Notes under the pieces: model-generated
Seen by the model: only the letters and a program-made list of their open reading frames with translations
Told to the model about the DNA's origin: nothing
Databases searched by the model: none
Source: SIG588 sp045597045
Lineage (GTDB): Bacteria; Bacillota; Clostridia; Oscillospirales; Acutalibacteraceae
Direction of reading: 5' to 3'
Length of the DNA: 7,431 nt
Assembly: GCA_045597045.1 (NCBI GenBank)
Contig: JAZODN010000145.1
Coordinates: 1 to 7,431 of the forward strand
Shown: positions 1 through 5,746 of the stretch, piece after piece
How positions within the stretch are numbered: position 1 is the stretch's first letter
Layout: the number at the start of each line of letters is the position of its first letter
Translations under genes and position numbers: made by a program

Positions 1-126
1 TGCTATCATTGATAGGCTATGGTCGGTCGTTGTGACCGTTCCGTGCTTGATGCAAAGCATCAGGACGATGGTCCTCTGCTCACCTCGTTGGGCATGAACG
101 TCGGAAAAGTAGGGAGGATTTTGAAA
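1..126 (+). promoter_or_regulatory. Probable structured 5' leader of rplS (L19 leader candidate)
   Basis: This stretch has no convincing gene and contains a run of short hairpins just before the L19 gene. Visible stems are 3-7/11-15 (CTATC/GATAG), 24-28/34-38 (CGGTC/GACCG), 46-53/57-64 (an 8-pair stem containing TGATGC/GCATCA with an AAA loop, including one G-U pair) and 62-66/71-75 (AGGAC/GTCCT with a GATG loop). The last two share bases 62-64, so they must either stack as shortened stems or compete. Bases 72-76 (TCCTC) are also complementary to GAGGA at 114-118 in the ribosome-binding site. An L19 leader that precedes rplS is a known RNA family in Bacillota. Membership here is inferred from position and structure only, because I could not score a covariance model. 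The window starts inside or just after whatever precedes rplS (often trmD), so the 5' end and promoter are not visible. Confidence 0.5.
111..117 (+). promoter_or_regulatory. Shine-Dalgarno site that sets the rplS start
   Basis: AGGGAGG lies 9 bases before the ATG at 127. The frame is open further upstream, with in-frame ATGs at 19 and 94, but neither has a comparable site. Translating from them would add 36 or 11 residues that L19 proteins do not have. The site therefore fixes 127 as the start. Confidence 0.85.
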
Positions 127-468
127 ATGGATGCATTGAAACTCATTGCAGCAGACAGCCTGAAGGAAGCGGCACCGGCGTTTGAGATCGGTGACACCAT
201 CCGCGTGGATGTGAAGATTCGTGAAGGCGAACGTGAGCGTATCCAGGCTTTTGAAGGCACTGTGATCGCGAAGAAGGGCAGCGGCGTGGCTGAAACCTTC
301 ACTGTGCGTCGTGTTTCGTACGGTGTCGGTGTGGAACGCGTGTTCCCCCTGAATTCCCCCAACGTGGCGGCTGTGAAGATTGTTCGCCGCGGTAAGGTGC
401 GCAGAAGCAAGCTGTACTACCTGCGTGATCGCGTGGGTAAGGCTGCGAAGGTTAAGGAACTGCTGTAA
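127..468 (+). CDS. rplS: 50S ribosomal protein L19
   Basis: The product is a 113-residue protein matching the usual length of bacterial L19, a large-subunit protein located near the 30S–50S interface. The family pattern is clear: a short N-terminal helix, then the β-barrel core with FEIGDTIRVDVKIREG (residues 19-34), RIQAFEGTVIAKKGSG (38-53), TFTVRRVSYGVGVERVFPL (57-75) and the basic C-terminal tail RRGKVRRSKLYYLRDRVGKA. The ATG at 127 is chosen because AGGGAGG precedes it by 9 bases and the N-terminus MDALKLI aligns with typical L19 starts. It sits alone between a structured leader and a strong terminator, so its transcript probably ends at about 535. In many bacteria rplS closes an rpsP–rimM–trmD–rplS operon, but the upstream genes lie outside this window. 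Regulation by L19 binding to the leader is plausible but inferred. Confidence 0.97.
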   Translation: MDALKLIAADSLKEAAPAFEIGDTIRVDVKIREGERERIQAFEGTVIAKKGSGVAETFTVRRVSYGVGVERVFPLNSPNVAAVKIVRRGKVRRSKLYYLRDRVGKAAKVKELL

Positions 469-496
469 TCTGCACTCACAAAATCAGAACAACAGG

Positions 497-535
497 GAAG
501 GGACGGTAACGATACCGTCCCTTCTTTGTTTTTTT
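497..535 (+). terminator. Intrinsic terminator after rplS
   Basis: The arms at 498-508 and 513-523 form an uninterrupted 11-pair stem (AAGGGACGGTA/TACCGTCCCTT), extended by G497-C524, around an ACGA tetraloop. A T-rich run (TTTGTTTTTTT, 525-535) follows directly. It lies 28 bases after the rplS stop and before the lepB promoter, which separates the two transcription units. Confidence 0.95.
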
Positions 536-574
536 GTAAAATCCGATTTTGCCCTTTCTTTTTTAGAAGATTTA

Positions 575-583
575 TGTTATAAT
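575..583 (+). promoter_or_regulatory. Extended -10 promoter for the lepB operon
   Basis: TGTTATAAT is a perfect TGn-TATAAT extended -10 element, with TATAAT at 578-583. The expected -35 position, 17 bases upstream (555-560, TTTCTT), matches poorly, as is common when an extended -10 is present. Transcription would begin near 590, giving a leader of roughly 30 bases before lepB. It lies just after the rplS terminator, so it probably drives lepB–rbgA–rnhB–yraN independently of rplS. Confidence 0.7.
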
Positions 584-618
584 TAAAACAGTATGTATGC
601 GGAAAAGGGGAAAGCACC

Positions 619-1251
619 ATGGATGAACAAGAGTATACGCCGCTGGCGACTGAAAATACCGAGCAGGCACCTGCGAAAAACGAAGAAGACGTGCCGTTGC
701 CCATGGCACCTGTGTCGGAAAAAAGTTGGATCGCCACGGCCTATGAATTGATGGGTAATTTGGTGGTGGCGTTGGTGCTGATCACCGTGCTGTTCGGCTT
801 TTGCTTTCGCCAAGTGGTGGTAGACGGTGATTCTATGAACGATACGTTGACACATGGAGATCGCTTGTTGCTGCAAACTGTGTTTTATACAGTCGAGCGC
901 GAGGATATTGTGGTTATCTATCAAGAAGAAGAGCCCGAAAAGCCGCTGATCAAGCGCGTGATCGCGCTGGGCGGCGACGCTGTGCGCTTACAACCCACGA
1001 CCAACGAGATTTATATAAAAAAAGCCGGCGAAAACGATTGGGAACTGTTGGTGGAAGATTACGTGAACTATCCGATGGGATGGGGCATTGCGTGGGATGA
1101 GGATAACGAGATCGTGGTTCCGCAGGGTGAAGTGTTTGTGTTGGGAGATCACCGCAACAACTCCCGTGACAGCCGTGCTATCGGCTGTATTAAAGAAGAA
1201 AATGTCGTGGGAGGCGTGCTTTGGCGTCTGTTCCCGTTTGGAGGTTTCTAA
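619..1251 (+). CDS. lepB: Signal peptidase I
   Basis: This 210-residue type I signal peptidase cuts signal peptides from exported proteins at the outer face of the membrane. The acidic N-terminal tail (about 1-45) should be cytoplasmic. A single membrane segment follows at about 47-63 (NLVVALVLITVLFGFCF), then the extracellular catalytic domain. The catalytic serine is S72 in GDSMNDTL, and the general-base lysine is K112 in LIKRVIALGGD. The family's last box is GDHRNNSRDSR (176-186). The serine–lysine pair is intact. GGD replaces the PGD seen in many homologues, and VERED (92-96) stands where RGD-type sequences are common. These look like lineage variants rather than defects. The start at ATG 619 is supported by AAGGGG at 605-610, 8 bases upstream. 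It opens a four-gene operon, and its stop overlaps the rbgA start by one base (TAATG). Confidence 0.96.
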   Translation: MDEQEYTPLATENTEQAPAKNEEDVPLPMAPVSEKSWIATAYELMGNLVVALVLITVLFGFCFRQVVVDGDSMNDTLTHGDRLLLQTVFYTVEREDIVVIYQEEEPEKPLIKRVIALGGDAVRLQPTTNEIYIKKAGENDWELLVEDYVNYPMGWGIAWDEDNEIVVPQGEVFVLGDHRNNSRDSRAIGCIKEENVVGGVLWRLFPFGGF

Positions 1252-2132
1252 TGGCAGAGCAAGAACAAGGGCGCACCATACAGTGGTTTCCCGGGCATAT
1301 GACGCGCACACGCCGTAAGATCAAAGAGTGCTTGCCGCTGATCGATCTGGTGGTGGAGATTTTGGATGCGCGCATCCCGTTGGCCAGCCGCAATCCGGAT
1401 ATGGATACGCTGGTGGCCGGCAAACCGCGTTTGATCGTGCTGAACAAGGCGGATATGGCAGATGAAGCGGCCACTGCTGCGTGGGTGGCCTATTACCGTC
1501 GGCGCGGCATTACCGCCCTGGCGTTGGATTGCAAAAGTGGGCGCGGTGTGAACGGCTTTGTGCCGGCCATGCGTGCCGTTTTGGCAGAGAAAATTGCGGC
1601 GTGGGAAGCCAAAGGTATGGCCAACCGTCCCGTGCGTGCCATGGTGGTGGGGATCCCCAATGCGGGAAAATCCTCTTTTATCAACCGTTTGGCGCGCGGC
1701 GGCAAAGCGAAGGTGGAAGATCGCCCGGGTGTCACGCGTGATAACCGGTGGTTCACGGTGGAAGCCGGTGTTTTGCTGTTGGATACCCCGGGCGTGTTGT
1801 GGCCGAAGTTTGAAGATCAGGAAGTGGCGCGCCGTTTGGCATACACCGGTGCGATTCGCGATGAAATTTTGGATATCGAAGAGTTGGCGTGCGGCTTGCT
1901 TTCGCTGTTGGCGGCAGAGTACCGCGACCTGCTTTGCGCACGGTACCGTCTTTCGGAAGAGGATATGAAAACCTGTGCCGACAGTTGGGATATGTTGTGT
2001 CTGGTAGGCAAAAAGCGCGGCATGCTGGTTTCGGGCGGCGAGGTGAATACCGAGCGTGCTGCCACCATGCTGCTGGATGAATTTCGCGGTGCCAAGATCG
2101 GCCGCATCACGTTAGAAAGGCCGGAGGTGTAG
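1251..2132 (+). CDS. rbgA: Ribosome biogenesis GTPase A (YlqF/RbgA)
   Basis: This 293-residue circularly permuted GTPase drives late maturation of the 50S subunit; the B. subtilis homologue is needed for late-joining large-subunit proteins. The permuted motif order is visible: G4 NKAD (65-68), a G5-like region CKSGRG (94-99), the G1 P-loop GIPNAGKS (134-141), G2 around T162 in RPGVTRDN, and G3 DTPG (178-181). The N-terminal signature QWFPGHM (11-17) carries H16, which corresponds to the catalytic histidine H9 described in B. subtilis RbgA. A helical C-terminal domain (about 200-293) follows, as expected for ribosome binding. The ATG at 1251 has GGAGG at 1240-1244 and overlaps the lepB stop. 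An in-frame upstream ATG at 1221 is rejected because it lies inside lepB and lacks a site of this quality. The overlap suggests translational coupling to lepB. Confidence 0.96.
   Translation: MAEQEQGRTIQWFPGHMTRTRRKIKECLPLIDLVVEILDARIPLASRNPDMDTLVAGKPRLIVLNKADMADEAATAAWVAYYRRRGITALALDCKSGRGVNGFVPAMRAVLAEKIAAWEAKGMANRPVRAMVVGIPNAGKSSFINRLARGGKAKVEDRPGVTRDNRWFTVEAGVLLLDTPGVLWPKFEDQEVARRLAYTGAIRDEILDIEELACGLLSLLAAEYRDLLCARYRLSEEDMKTCADSWDMLCLVGKKRGMLVSGGEVNTERAATMLLDEFRGAKIGRITLERPEV
2123..2129 (+). promoter_or_regulatory. Shine-Dalgarno site that supports the GTG start of rnhB
   Basis: GGAGGTG lies within the last codons of rbgA, 8 bases before the GTG at 2138. It supports the GTG as the true start of rnhB and suggests coupling to rbgA translation. 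Confidence 0.8.
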
Positions 2133-2137
2133 TTTTC

Positions 2138-2755
2138 GTGGAAGAAAAGCAATATACCCACTACGAATTCGATGCACTTTACCGTCAAAACGGCATTGTG
2201 CAACTGTGCGGTGTGGATGAAGCCGGGCGCGGCCCTTTGGCAGGCCCCGTGTGTGCTGCGGCGGTTATTTTGGATCCCAACGTGGTAATTGAAGGGGTAA
2301 ACGATTCCAAAAAACTATCGGAAAAGCGGCGCGAAAGGCTGTTTGATGAGATCTGTGAAAAAGCCGTAGCGTATGCCGTGGCGTTTGCCGGCGTGGAGGA
2401 AATCGAAGAACACAACATTCTGCAAGCTACCTTTTTGGCAATGTCCCGTGCCGTGTCGGCTTTGTCGGTTACGCCGGATTTGGTGTTGGTGGATGGCAAT
2501 CAAGTGCCCTGCGGCATAGATCGCCCCATCGAAACGGTGGTGAAGGGGGATGCACGTTCCGCGTCTGTTGCAGCGGCCTCCATTCTGGCGAAGGTCAGCC
2601 GTGATCGCTATATGCTGACGCTGGATGAACAGTATCCGCAGTATGCGTTTGCCAAGCATAAAGGCTACGGCACCAAGGTGCATTGCGAAGCGTTGCAAAC
2701 CTACGGACCGACACCGGAGCATCGTTTGAGTTTTTTGAAAAATATCTTGGGATAA
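2138..2755 (+). CDS. rnhB: Ribonuclease HII
   Basis: This 205-residue RNase HII cleaves the RNA strand of RNA–DNA hybrids and incises at single ribonucleotides in DNA during ribonucleotide excision repair. The metal-binding DEDD set is visible: D27 and E28 in GVDEAGRGPLAGP (25-37), D119 in LVDGNQ, and D138 in KGDARSASVAAASILAKVSRD. The substrate-sensing GRG motif is at 30-32, and the conserved tyrosine is probably Y177 in KHKGYGT. The C-terminal HRLSF segment is also typical. Length matches the family (about 200-260). It starts with GTG, supported by the GGAGGTG site at 2123-2129. It lies 5 bases after rbgA and 10 bases before yraN, the usual Bacillota arrangement. Confidence 0.96.
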   Translation: MEEKQYTHYEFDALYRQNGIVQLCGVDEAGRGPLAGPVCAAAVILDPNVVIEGVNDSKKLSEKRRERLFDEICEKAVAYAVAFAGVEEIEEHNILQATFLAMSRAVSALSVTPDLVLVDGNQVPCGIDRPIETVVKGDARSASVAAASILAKVSRDRYMLTLDEQYPQYAFAKHKGYGTKVHCEALQTYGPTPEHRLSFLKNILG

Positions 2756-2765
2756 GGGAGCAGAA

Positions 2766-3152
2766 ATGGCAAAAGTTTCAGCCGGCGCAGCCGGCGAGGT
2801 GCTTGCAGCTCGTTTTCTTCGCGACAAGGGTTATACCATTACAGCGGCAAACGTGCACTCGCGCTTCGGTGAGATTGACATAATTGCCGAGAATGCACAG
2901 TATATTGCTTTTGTAGAGGTGAAAACGCGCAGCGAGGATGCTTTGTACGCCCCACGCGAAGCGGTTACCAAAGCAAAACAGCAAAAGGTGATCGGCACGG
3001 CGGCTTTGTATTTGCAACGGCATAAAACGGCACTGCAGCCACGATTCGATGTGATCGAAATCGTGACTGTGAAGGGTCACCCCATGAAAGTGGCAGAGAT
3101 TAATCACATTATGGCGGCCTATGAAACCGAAGGGTTGCACGCCGCTTTTTAA
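2766..3152 (+). CDS. yraN: YraN/UPF0102 family protein, predicted nuclease fold
   Basis: This 128-residue protein belongs to the UPF0102 (YraN) family, usually about 115-130 residues and of unsettled function. The family has a restriction-endonuclease-like fold related to Holliday-junction resolvases. The conserved elements are present: KVSAGAAGEVLAARFL (3-18) with E11, RFGEIDIIA (33-41) with E36 and D38, and FVEVKTR (49-55) with the E51-x-K53 pair expected at a metal-dependent nuclease site. RFDVIEI (93-99) follows. All putative catalytic residues are retained, so nuclease activity is possible but not shown. The ATG at 2766 has AAGGGAG at 2754-2760, overlapping the rnhB stop. It is the last gene of the lepB operon. 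Its regular placement after rnhB in many bacteria hints at a DNA-repair or recombination role, which is inference. Confidence 0.93.
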   Translation: MAKVSAGAAGEVLAARFLRDKGYTITAANVHSRFGEIDIIAENAQYIAFVEVKTRSEDALYAPREAVTKAKQQKVIGTAALYLQRHKTALQPRFDVIEIVTVKGHPMKVAEINHIMAAYETEGLHAAF

Positions 3153-3172
3153 CGAAAAAATACCCCTGACAC

Positions 3173-3205
3173 GACGACCTGCACGGCACGGCTGCGCAGG
3201 TCGTC
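3173..3205 (+). other. Strong hairpin downstream of yraN
   Basis: GACGACCTGC (3173-3182) and GCAGGTCGTC (3196-3205) are perfect complements. After one A/C mismatch the stem continues inward as CGGC (3184-3187) with GCTG (3191-3194, one G-U pair), closing on an ACG loop. It starts 20 bases after the yraN stop. No T-run follows on the + strand, and on the - strand the nearest T-run is 12 bases away, so it is not a canonical intrinsic terminator in either direction. It may stabilise the mRNA 3' end or assist factor-dependent termination; both are inferences. Confidence 0.7.
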
Positions 3206-3291
3206 TCCTGTTGCTTCGCTTTGAAAGAAGCGTTGGTGTAAAGTTACCCCCCTTTCGATTGGCTGCGAAAGATGGAATCGGGAAGTTTTGC

Positions 3292-3306
3292 GTGACGCCA
3301 TGTCAC
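3292..3306. repeat. Short inverted repeat, possible operator
   Basis: GTGAC (3292-3296) and GTCAC (3302-3306) flank a 5-base spacer (GCCAT). The dyad lies 68 bases upstream of the thrC -35 hexamer. The geometry could suit a dimeric regulator, but a 5-base arm can occur by chance and no regulator is identified. Confidence 0.3.
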
Positions 3307-3374
3307 AAAAATCACGATTGCAACCGCCTTTGCCGGTCTTTTTTCGGTAATTACTACAATTTTTCGTATCGGCT

Positions 3375-3403
3375 TTGACAAAAGGAAAATACTGCGGTAT
3401 AAT
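3375..3403 (+). promoter_or_regulatory. Perfect consensus sigma-A promoter of thrC
   Basis: TTGACA (3375-3380) and TATAAT (3398-3403) are both exact consensus hexamers separated by exactly 17 bases. Transcription should begin near 3409-3411, leaving a leader of about 40 bases before thrC. That is too short for a T-box or other threonine-sensing attenuator. Confidence 0.93.
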
Positions 3404-3451
3404 AAACTGATTTCTTTTATATATTAGAAGTTTGTAACGGAGGAGTTATAA

Positions 3452-4957
3452 ATGGACTATTGCAGCACACGTGCGGCGGCGGTTCGTGCCACCGCAGCCG
3501 AGGCCATTGCGCGCGGTATTTCGCCGGATGGCGGCTTGTATGTGCCCACCGCTTTGCCGCGTTTGACACACCGTCGGATCGAAGAGCTGGCGGCGCTGCC
3601 GTATGCCGAACGGGCGGCGGCTGTGTTGGGCGAGTTTTTGGGCGACTTTACGGCTGACGAGGTGCGCGAATGCACCAACGCGGCCTACGCCACCGGCCGT
3701 TTTCGCCATGCCGATGTGGCACCGCTGACCGAACTGTCTTGCGGTGAACACATTTTGGAACTGTGGCACGATCCCACCTGCGCTTTCAAAGATATGGCGT
3801 TGCAGATCCTGCCGCATTTGATGCGCGTGTCGGCCGCCAAAACCGGCGACGGCAAAGAGATCGTGATTTTGGTTGCCACCTCGGGCGATACGGGTAAGGC
3901 TGCCTTGGAAGGTTTCCGTGATGCCAAGGGAACGCGCATTTTGGTGTTTTATCCCGAAGAGGGTGTCAGCCCGATGCAGAAACTGCAAATGGCCACGCAG
4001 GAAGGCAACAACGTGGCGGTATGCGCCATTCGCGGTAATTTTGATGATGCGCAGACGGGTGTGAAGCAGATCTTCACCGATACGGCTATCGCCAATACTC
4101 TGGCGGCGAACGGCATGCAGTTCTCCAGCGCCAACTCGATCAACTGGGGCCGTTTGGCTCCGCAGATTGTGTATTACGTTTCGGCGTATTGCGACCTGCT
4201 CAAGGCCGGTAAGATCTGCATGGGCGATACCGTGAACGTAGCGGTGCCCACCGGCAACTTCGGCAACATTCTTGCGGCATACTATGCGCGTGAAATGGGT
4301 CTGCCGATCAACAAGCTTATTTGTGCTTCCAATCGCAACCGCGTGTTGACCGATTTCTTGACCACGGGTGTGTACGATCGCAACCGTGCATTTTACACCA
4401 CCACCTCGCCGTCGATGGATATTCTCATCTCGTCTAACCTGGAGCGTTTGCTCTATCATCTCTCGGGCAACGACGATGCGGTTATTCGTGATTTGATGGC
4501 GCAGTTGAGTGAAACGGGCCGTTACACCGTGCCGGCGTCGTTGTTGGCACGTGTGCGCGAGCTGTTCTGGGCCGGTTGCTGCGACGATGAAGAGGCGGCG
4601 GCCACTATCCGTGAGAAGTTTGAAAAGCATCACTATTTGCTGGATACTCACACCGCCGTGGCGGTGAAGGTATACGGCGATTACCGCACACAAACGGGCG
4701 ATGCGACCCCCACGGTTATCGCTTCGACCGCCAACCCCTACAAATTCTCTGCCAGCGTGTTGGAAGCGTTGAACGGCAACACCGACGGCTTGGATGAATT
4801 CCGGAAGGTGGAAGCGCTGCACGCGCTGACCGCCCACGAGGTGCCGGCGCCGTTGGCCGGCCTGCGCGGCAAGGCGGTGCGCTTTAAAGATGTCTGCGAT
4901 CGCGACAAGACCGCCATGCGTGCCGTGGTGTTCGGTATGCTGGATATTGCGGAGTAA
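3452..4957 (+). CDS. thrC: Threonine synthase
   Basis: This 501-residue pyridoxal-phosphate enzyme converts O-phospho-L-homoserine to L-threonine and phosphate, the last step of threonine synthesis, in the cytoplasm. It is the longer, fungal/E. coli-like form: an N-terminal domain with SPDGGLYVP (24-32), then the fold-type II core. The cofactor lysine is K113 in DPTCAFKDMALQ (107-118). ATSGDTGKAALEGF (142-155) and the phosphate-binding PTGNFGN (266-272) are both typical, as is SANSINWGR (226-234). The C-terminal TANPYKFSASVLEAL (426-440) also fits. The ATG at 3452 has GGAGGAG at 3439-3445, 6 bases upstream. It is driven by the consensus promoter at 3375-3403 and has no neighbouring thrB or hom in view. 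A phosphoesterase gene follows after 6 bases, so the two are probably co-transcribed. Confidence 0.97.
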   Translation: MDYCSTRAAAVRATAAEAIARGISPDGGLYVPTALPRLTHRRIEELAALPYAERAAAVLGEFLGDFTADEVRECTNAAYATGRFRHADVAPLTELSCGEHILELWHDPTCAFKDMALQILPHLMRVSAAKTGDGKEIVILVATSGDTGKAALEGFRDAKGTRILVFYPEEGVSPMQKLQMATQEGNNVAVCAIRGNFDDAQTGVKQIFTDTAIANTLAANGMQFSSANSINWGRLAPQIVYYVSAYCDLLKAGKICMGDTVNVAVPTGNFGNILAAYYAREMGLPINKLICASNRNRVLTDFLTTGVYDRNRAFYTTTSPSMDILISSNLERLLYHLSGNDDAVIRDLMAQLSETGRYTVPASLLARVRELFWAGCCDDEEAAATIREKFEKHHYLLDTHTAVAVKVYGDYRTQTGDATPTVIASTANPYKFSASVLEALNGNTDGLDEFRKVEALHALTAHEVPAPLAGLRGKAVRFKDVCDRDKTAMRAVVFGMLDIAE

Positions 4958-4963
4958 GTCGGT

Positions 4964-5650
4964 ATGTCACTGTTTGTAATCGGGGATTTGCACTTGTCAC
5001 TCGGTACTGATAAACCGATGGATATCTTCCGCGGCTGGCAGGATTATCAGCAACGGCTTGAACAGCACTGGCGAGAAGCGGTGACAGCGGCCGACACAGT
5101 GGTGATCCCGGGAGATGTGTCGTGGGCGATGTCGCTGGAGAATACGCTGGCGGATTTCACTTTTTTGAACGGGCTTCCCGGCAACAAGCTGCTGCTCAAG
5201 GGCAATCACGACTTTTGGTGGTGCACCCGTCGTAAGATGGATGCCTTCTTTGAGCAAAACGGGTTGAACACCTTGCGTGTGGTACATAACGACGCTGTCG
5301 CGGTTGACGGTGTGGCTGTGTGTGGCACGCGCGGCTGGTTTTATGATGCCGAAGAGGATGCCGACCGCAAGGTGTTGCTGCGTGAAGTGGGGCGTTTGCG
5401 TACCTCGATTGCCGCTGCCAAAGCAACGGGGTGTGAGGCGGTGGCGTTTTTGCACTATCCGCCCGTCACACGTGAAGCGGTGTGTGAAGAATTGTTTGCC
5501 GTGTTGCGAGACGAGGGAATCACACGATGTTATTACGGTCATCTTCACGGCCCGTCGATTCCTCACGCTTTTTGCGGTGAGCGCGACGGCGTTCGGTTTC
5601 AGCTGGTGTCGGGCGATGCGCTTGGCTTTCGTCCGTTGAAAATTTTGTAA
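4964..5650 (+). CDS. Calcineurin-like metallophosphoesterase (COG1768-like)
   Basis: This 228-residue protein has the full metal-binding motif set of calcineurin-like phosphoesterases: GDLHL (7-11; D8, H10), PGDVSWAM (49-56; D51), KGNHDFWW (79-86; N81, H82), LHYPP (163-167; H164) and YGHLHG (191-196; H193, H195). All ligands are present, so it should be an active two-metal phosphohydrolase. No signal peptide or membrane segment is apparent, so it is probably cytosolic. The tryptophan-rich GDVSWAM and NHDFWW variants resemble the uncharacterised predicted phosphohydrolase group COG1768. That assignment is from memory of the motifs and was not searched. The substrate is unknown. The ATG at 4964 lies 6 bases after the thrC stop. 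The only ribosome-binding candidate is GGAG at 4951-4954 in the last thrC codons, so translation probably depends on coupling. No clear terminator follows. Confidence 0.87.
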   Translation: MSLFVIGDLHLSLGTDKPMDIFRGWQDYQQRLEQHWREAVTAADTVVIPGDVSWAMSLENTLADFTFLNGLPGNKLLLKGNHDFWWCTRRKMDAFFEQNGLNTLRVVHNDAVAVDGVAVCGTRGWFYDAEEDADRKVLLREVGRLRTSIAAAKATGCEAVAFLHYPPVTREAVCEELFAVLRDEGITRCYYGHLHGPSIPHAFCGERDGVRFQLVSGDALGFRPLKIL

Positions 5651-5687
5651 AATTTTTTGGTAATCTATGGCATCGTTGCGAAAAATA

Positions 5688-5711
5688 TGCTACAATAGCC
5701 ATTGATATAAT
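5688..5711 (+). promoter_or_regulatory. Two tandem extended -10 elements upstream of tig
   Basis: TGCTACAAT (5688-5696) and TGATATAAT (5703-5711) are both TGn-extended -10 elements, 15 bases apart, in the AT-rich gap before tig. Neither has a good -35 hexamer at 16-18 bases. The second would start transcription near 5718 and leave a leader of about 30 bases. At least one probably drives tig and perhaps clpP. Confidence 0.6.
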
Positions 5712-5746
5712 AAAAATGAAGTTGAAATACATAGGAGGAAACAATC

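Larger units (their letters stand above)
3153..3451 (+). other. Non-coding stretch between yraN and thrC
   Basis: No credible gene is visible in these 299 bases. The stretch holds a strong hairpin (3173-3205), two smaller stems (3213-3217/3227-3231 and 3252-3257/3266-3271), an inverted repeat GTGAC-5-GTCAC (3292-3306), a T-run at 3339-3344, and the thrC promoter and ribosome-binding site. An 85-codon frame at 3121-3378 starts inside yraN in another frame and shows no family resemblance, so it is not called. Confidence 0.7.

Noticed and set aside
19..126. N-terminal extension of rplS from an upstream ATG
   Set aside because: The extra residues do not resemble L19, the upstream ATGs lack a Shine-Dalgarno site, and the stretch is hairpin-rich like an RNA leader.
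3323..3344. Possible intrinsic terminator (ACCG/CGGT stem followed by CTTTTTT)
   Set aside because: The stem is only 4 pairs with a 7-base loop, too weak to call a terminator despite the T-run. It could still contribute to ending the yraN transcript.
3121..3378. 85-codon + strand frame starting inside yraN
   Set aside because: It starts in another frame inside yraN with no ribosome-binding site, runs through a strong hairpin and ends at the thrC -35 box. Its product is Cys- and Arg-rich and resembles no family I know.
3446..4837. Long open frame (463 codons) on the - strand across thrC
   Set aside because: It lies wholly opposite a clear threonine synthase, has no visible family motifs, and is rich in His, Arg and Gln, as expected when the codon bias of the real gene is read in reverse.
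5640..5660. AT repeat (AAAATTTTGTAAAATTTTTT) after the phosphoesterase as a terminator
   Set aside because: It is a low-complexity direct repeat spanning the stop codon, with no GC-containing stem before the T-run.
5667..5702. Inverted repeat ATGGC...GCCAT around the first -10 of tig
   Set aside because: The 5-base arms are 26 bases apart in AT-rich DNA. This is within chance expectation and gives no clear operator geometry.
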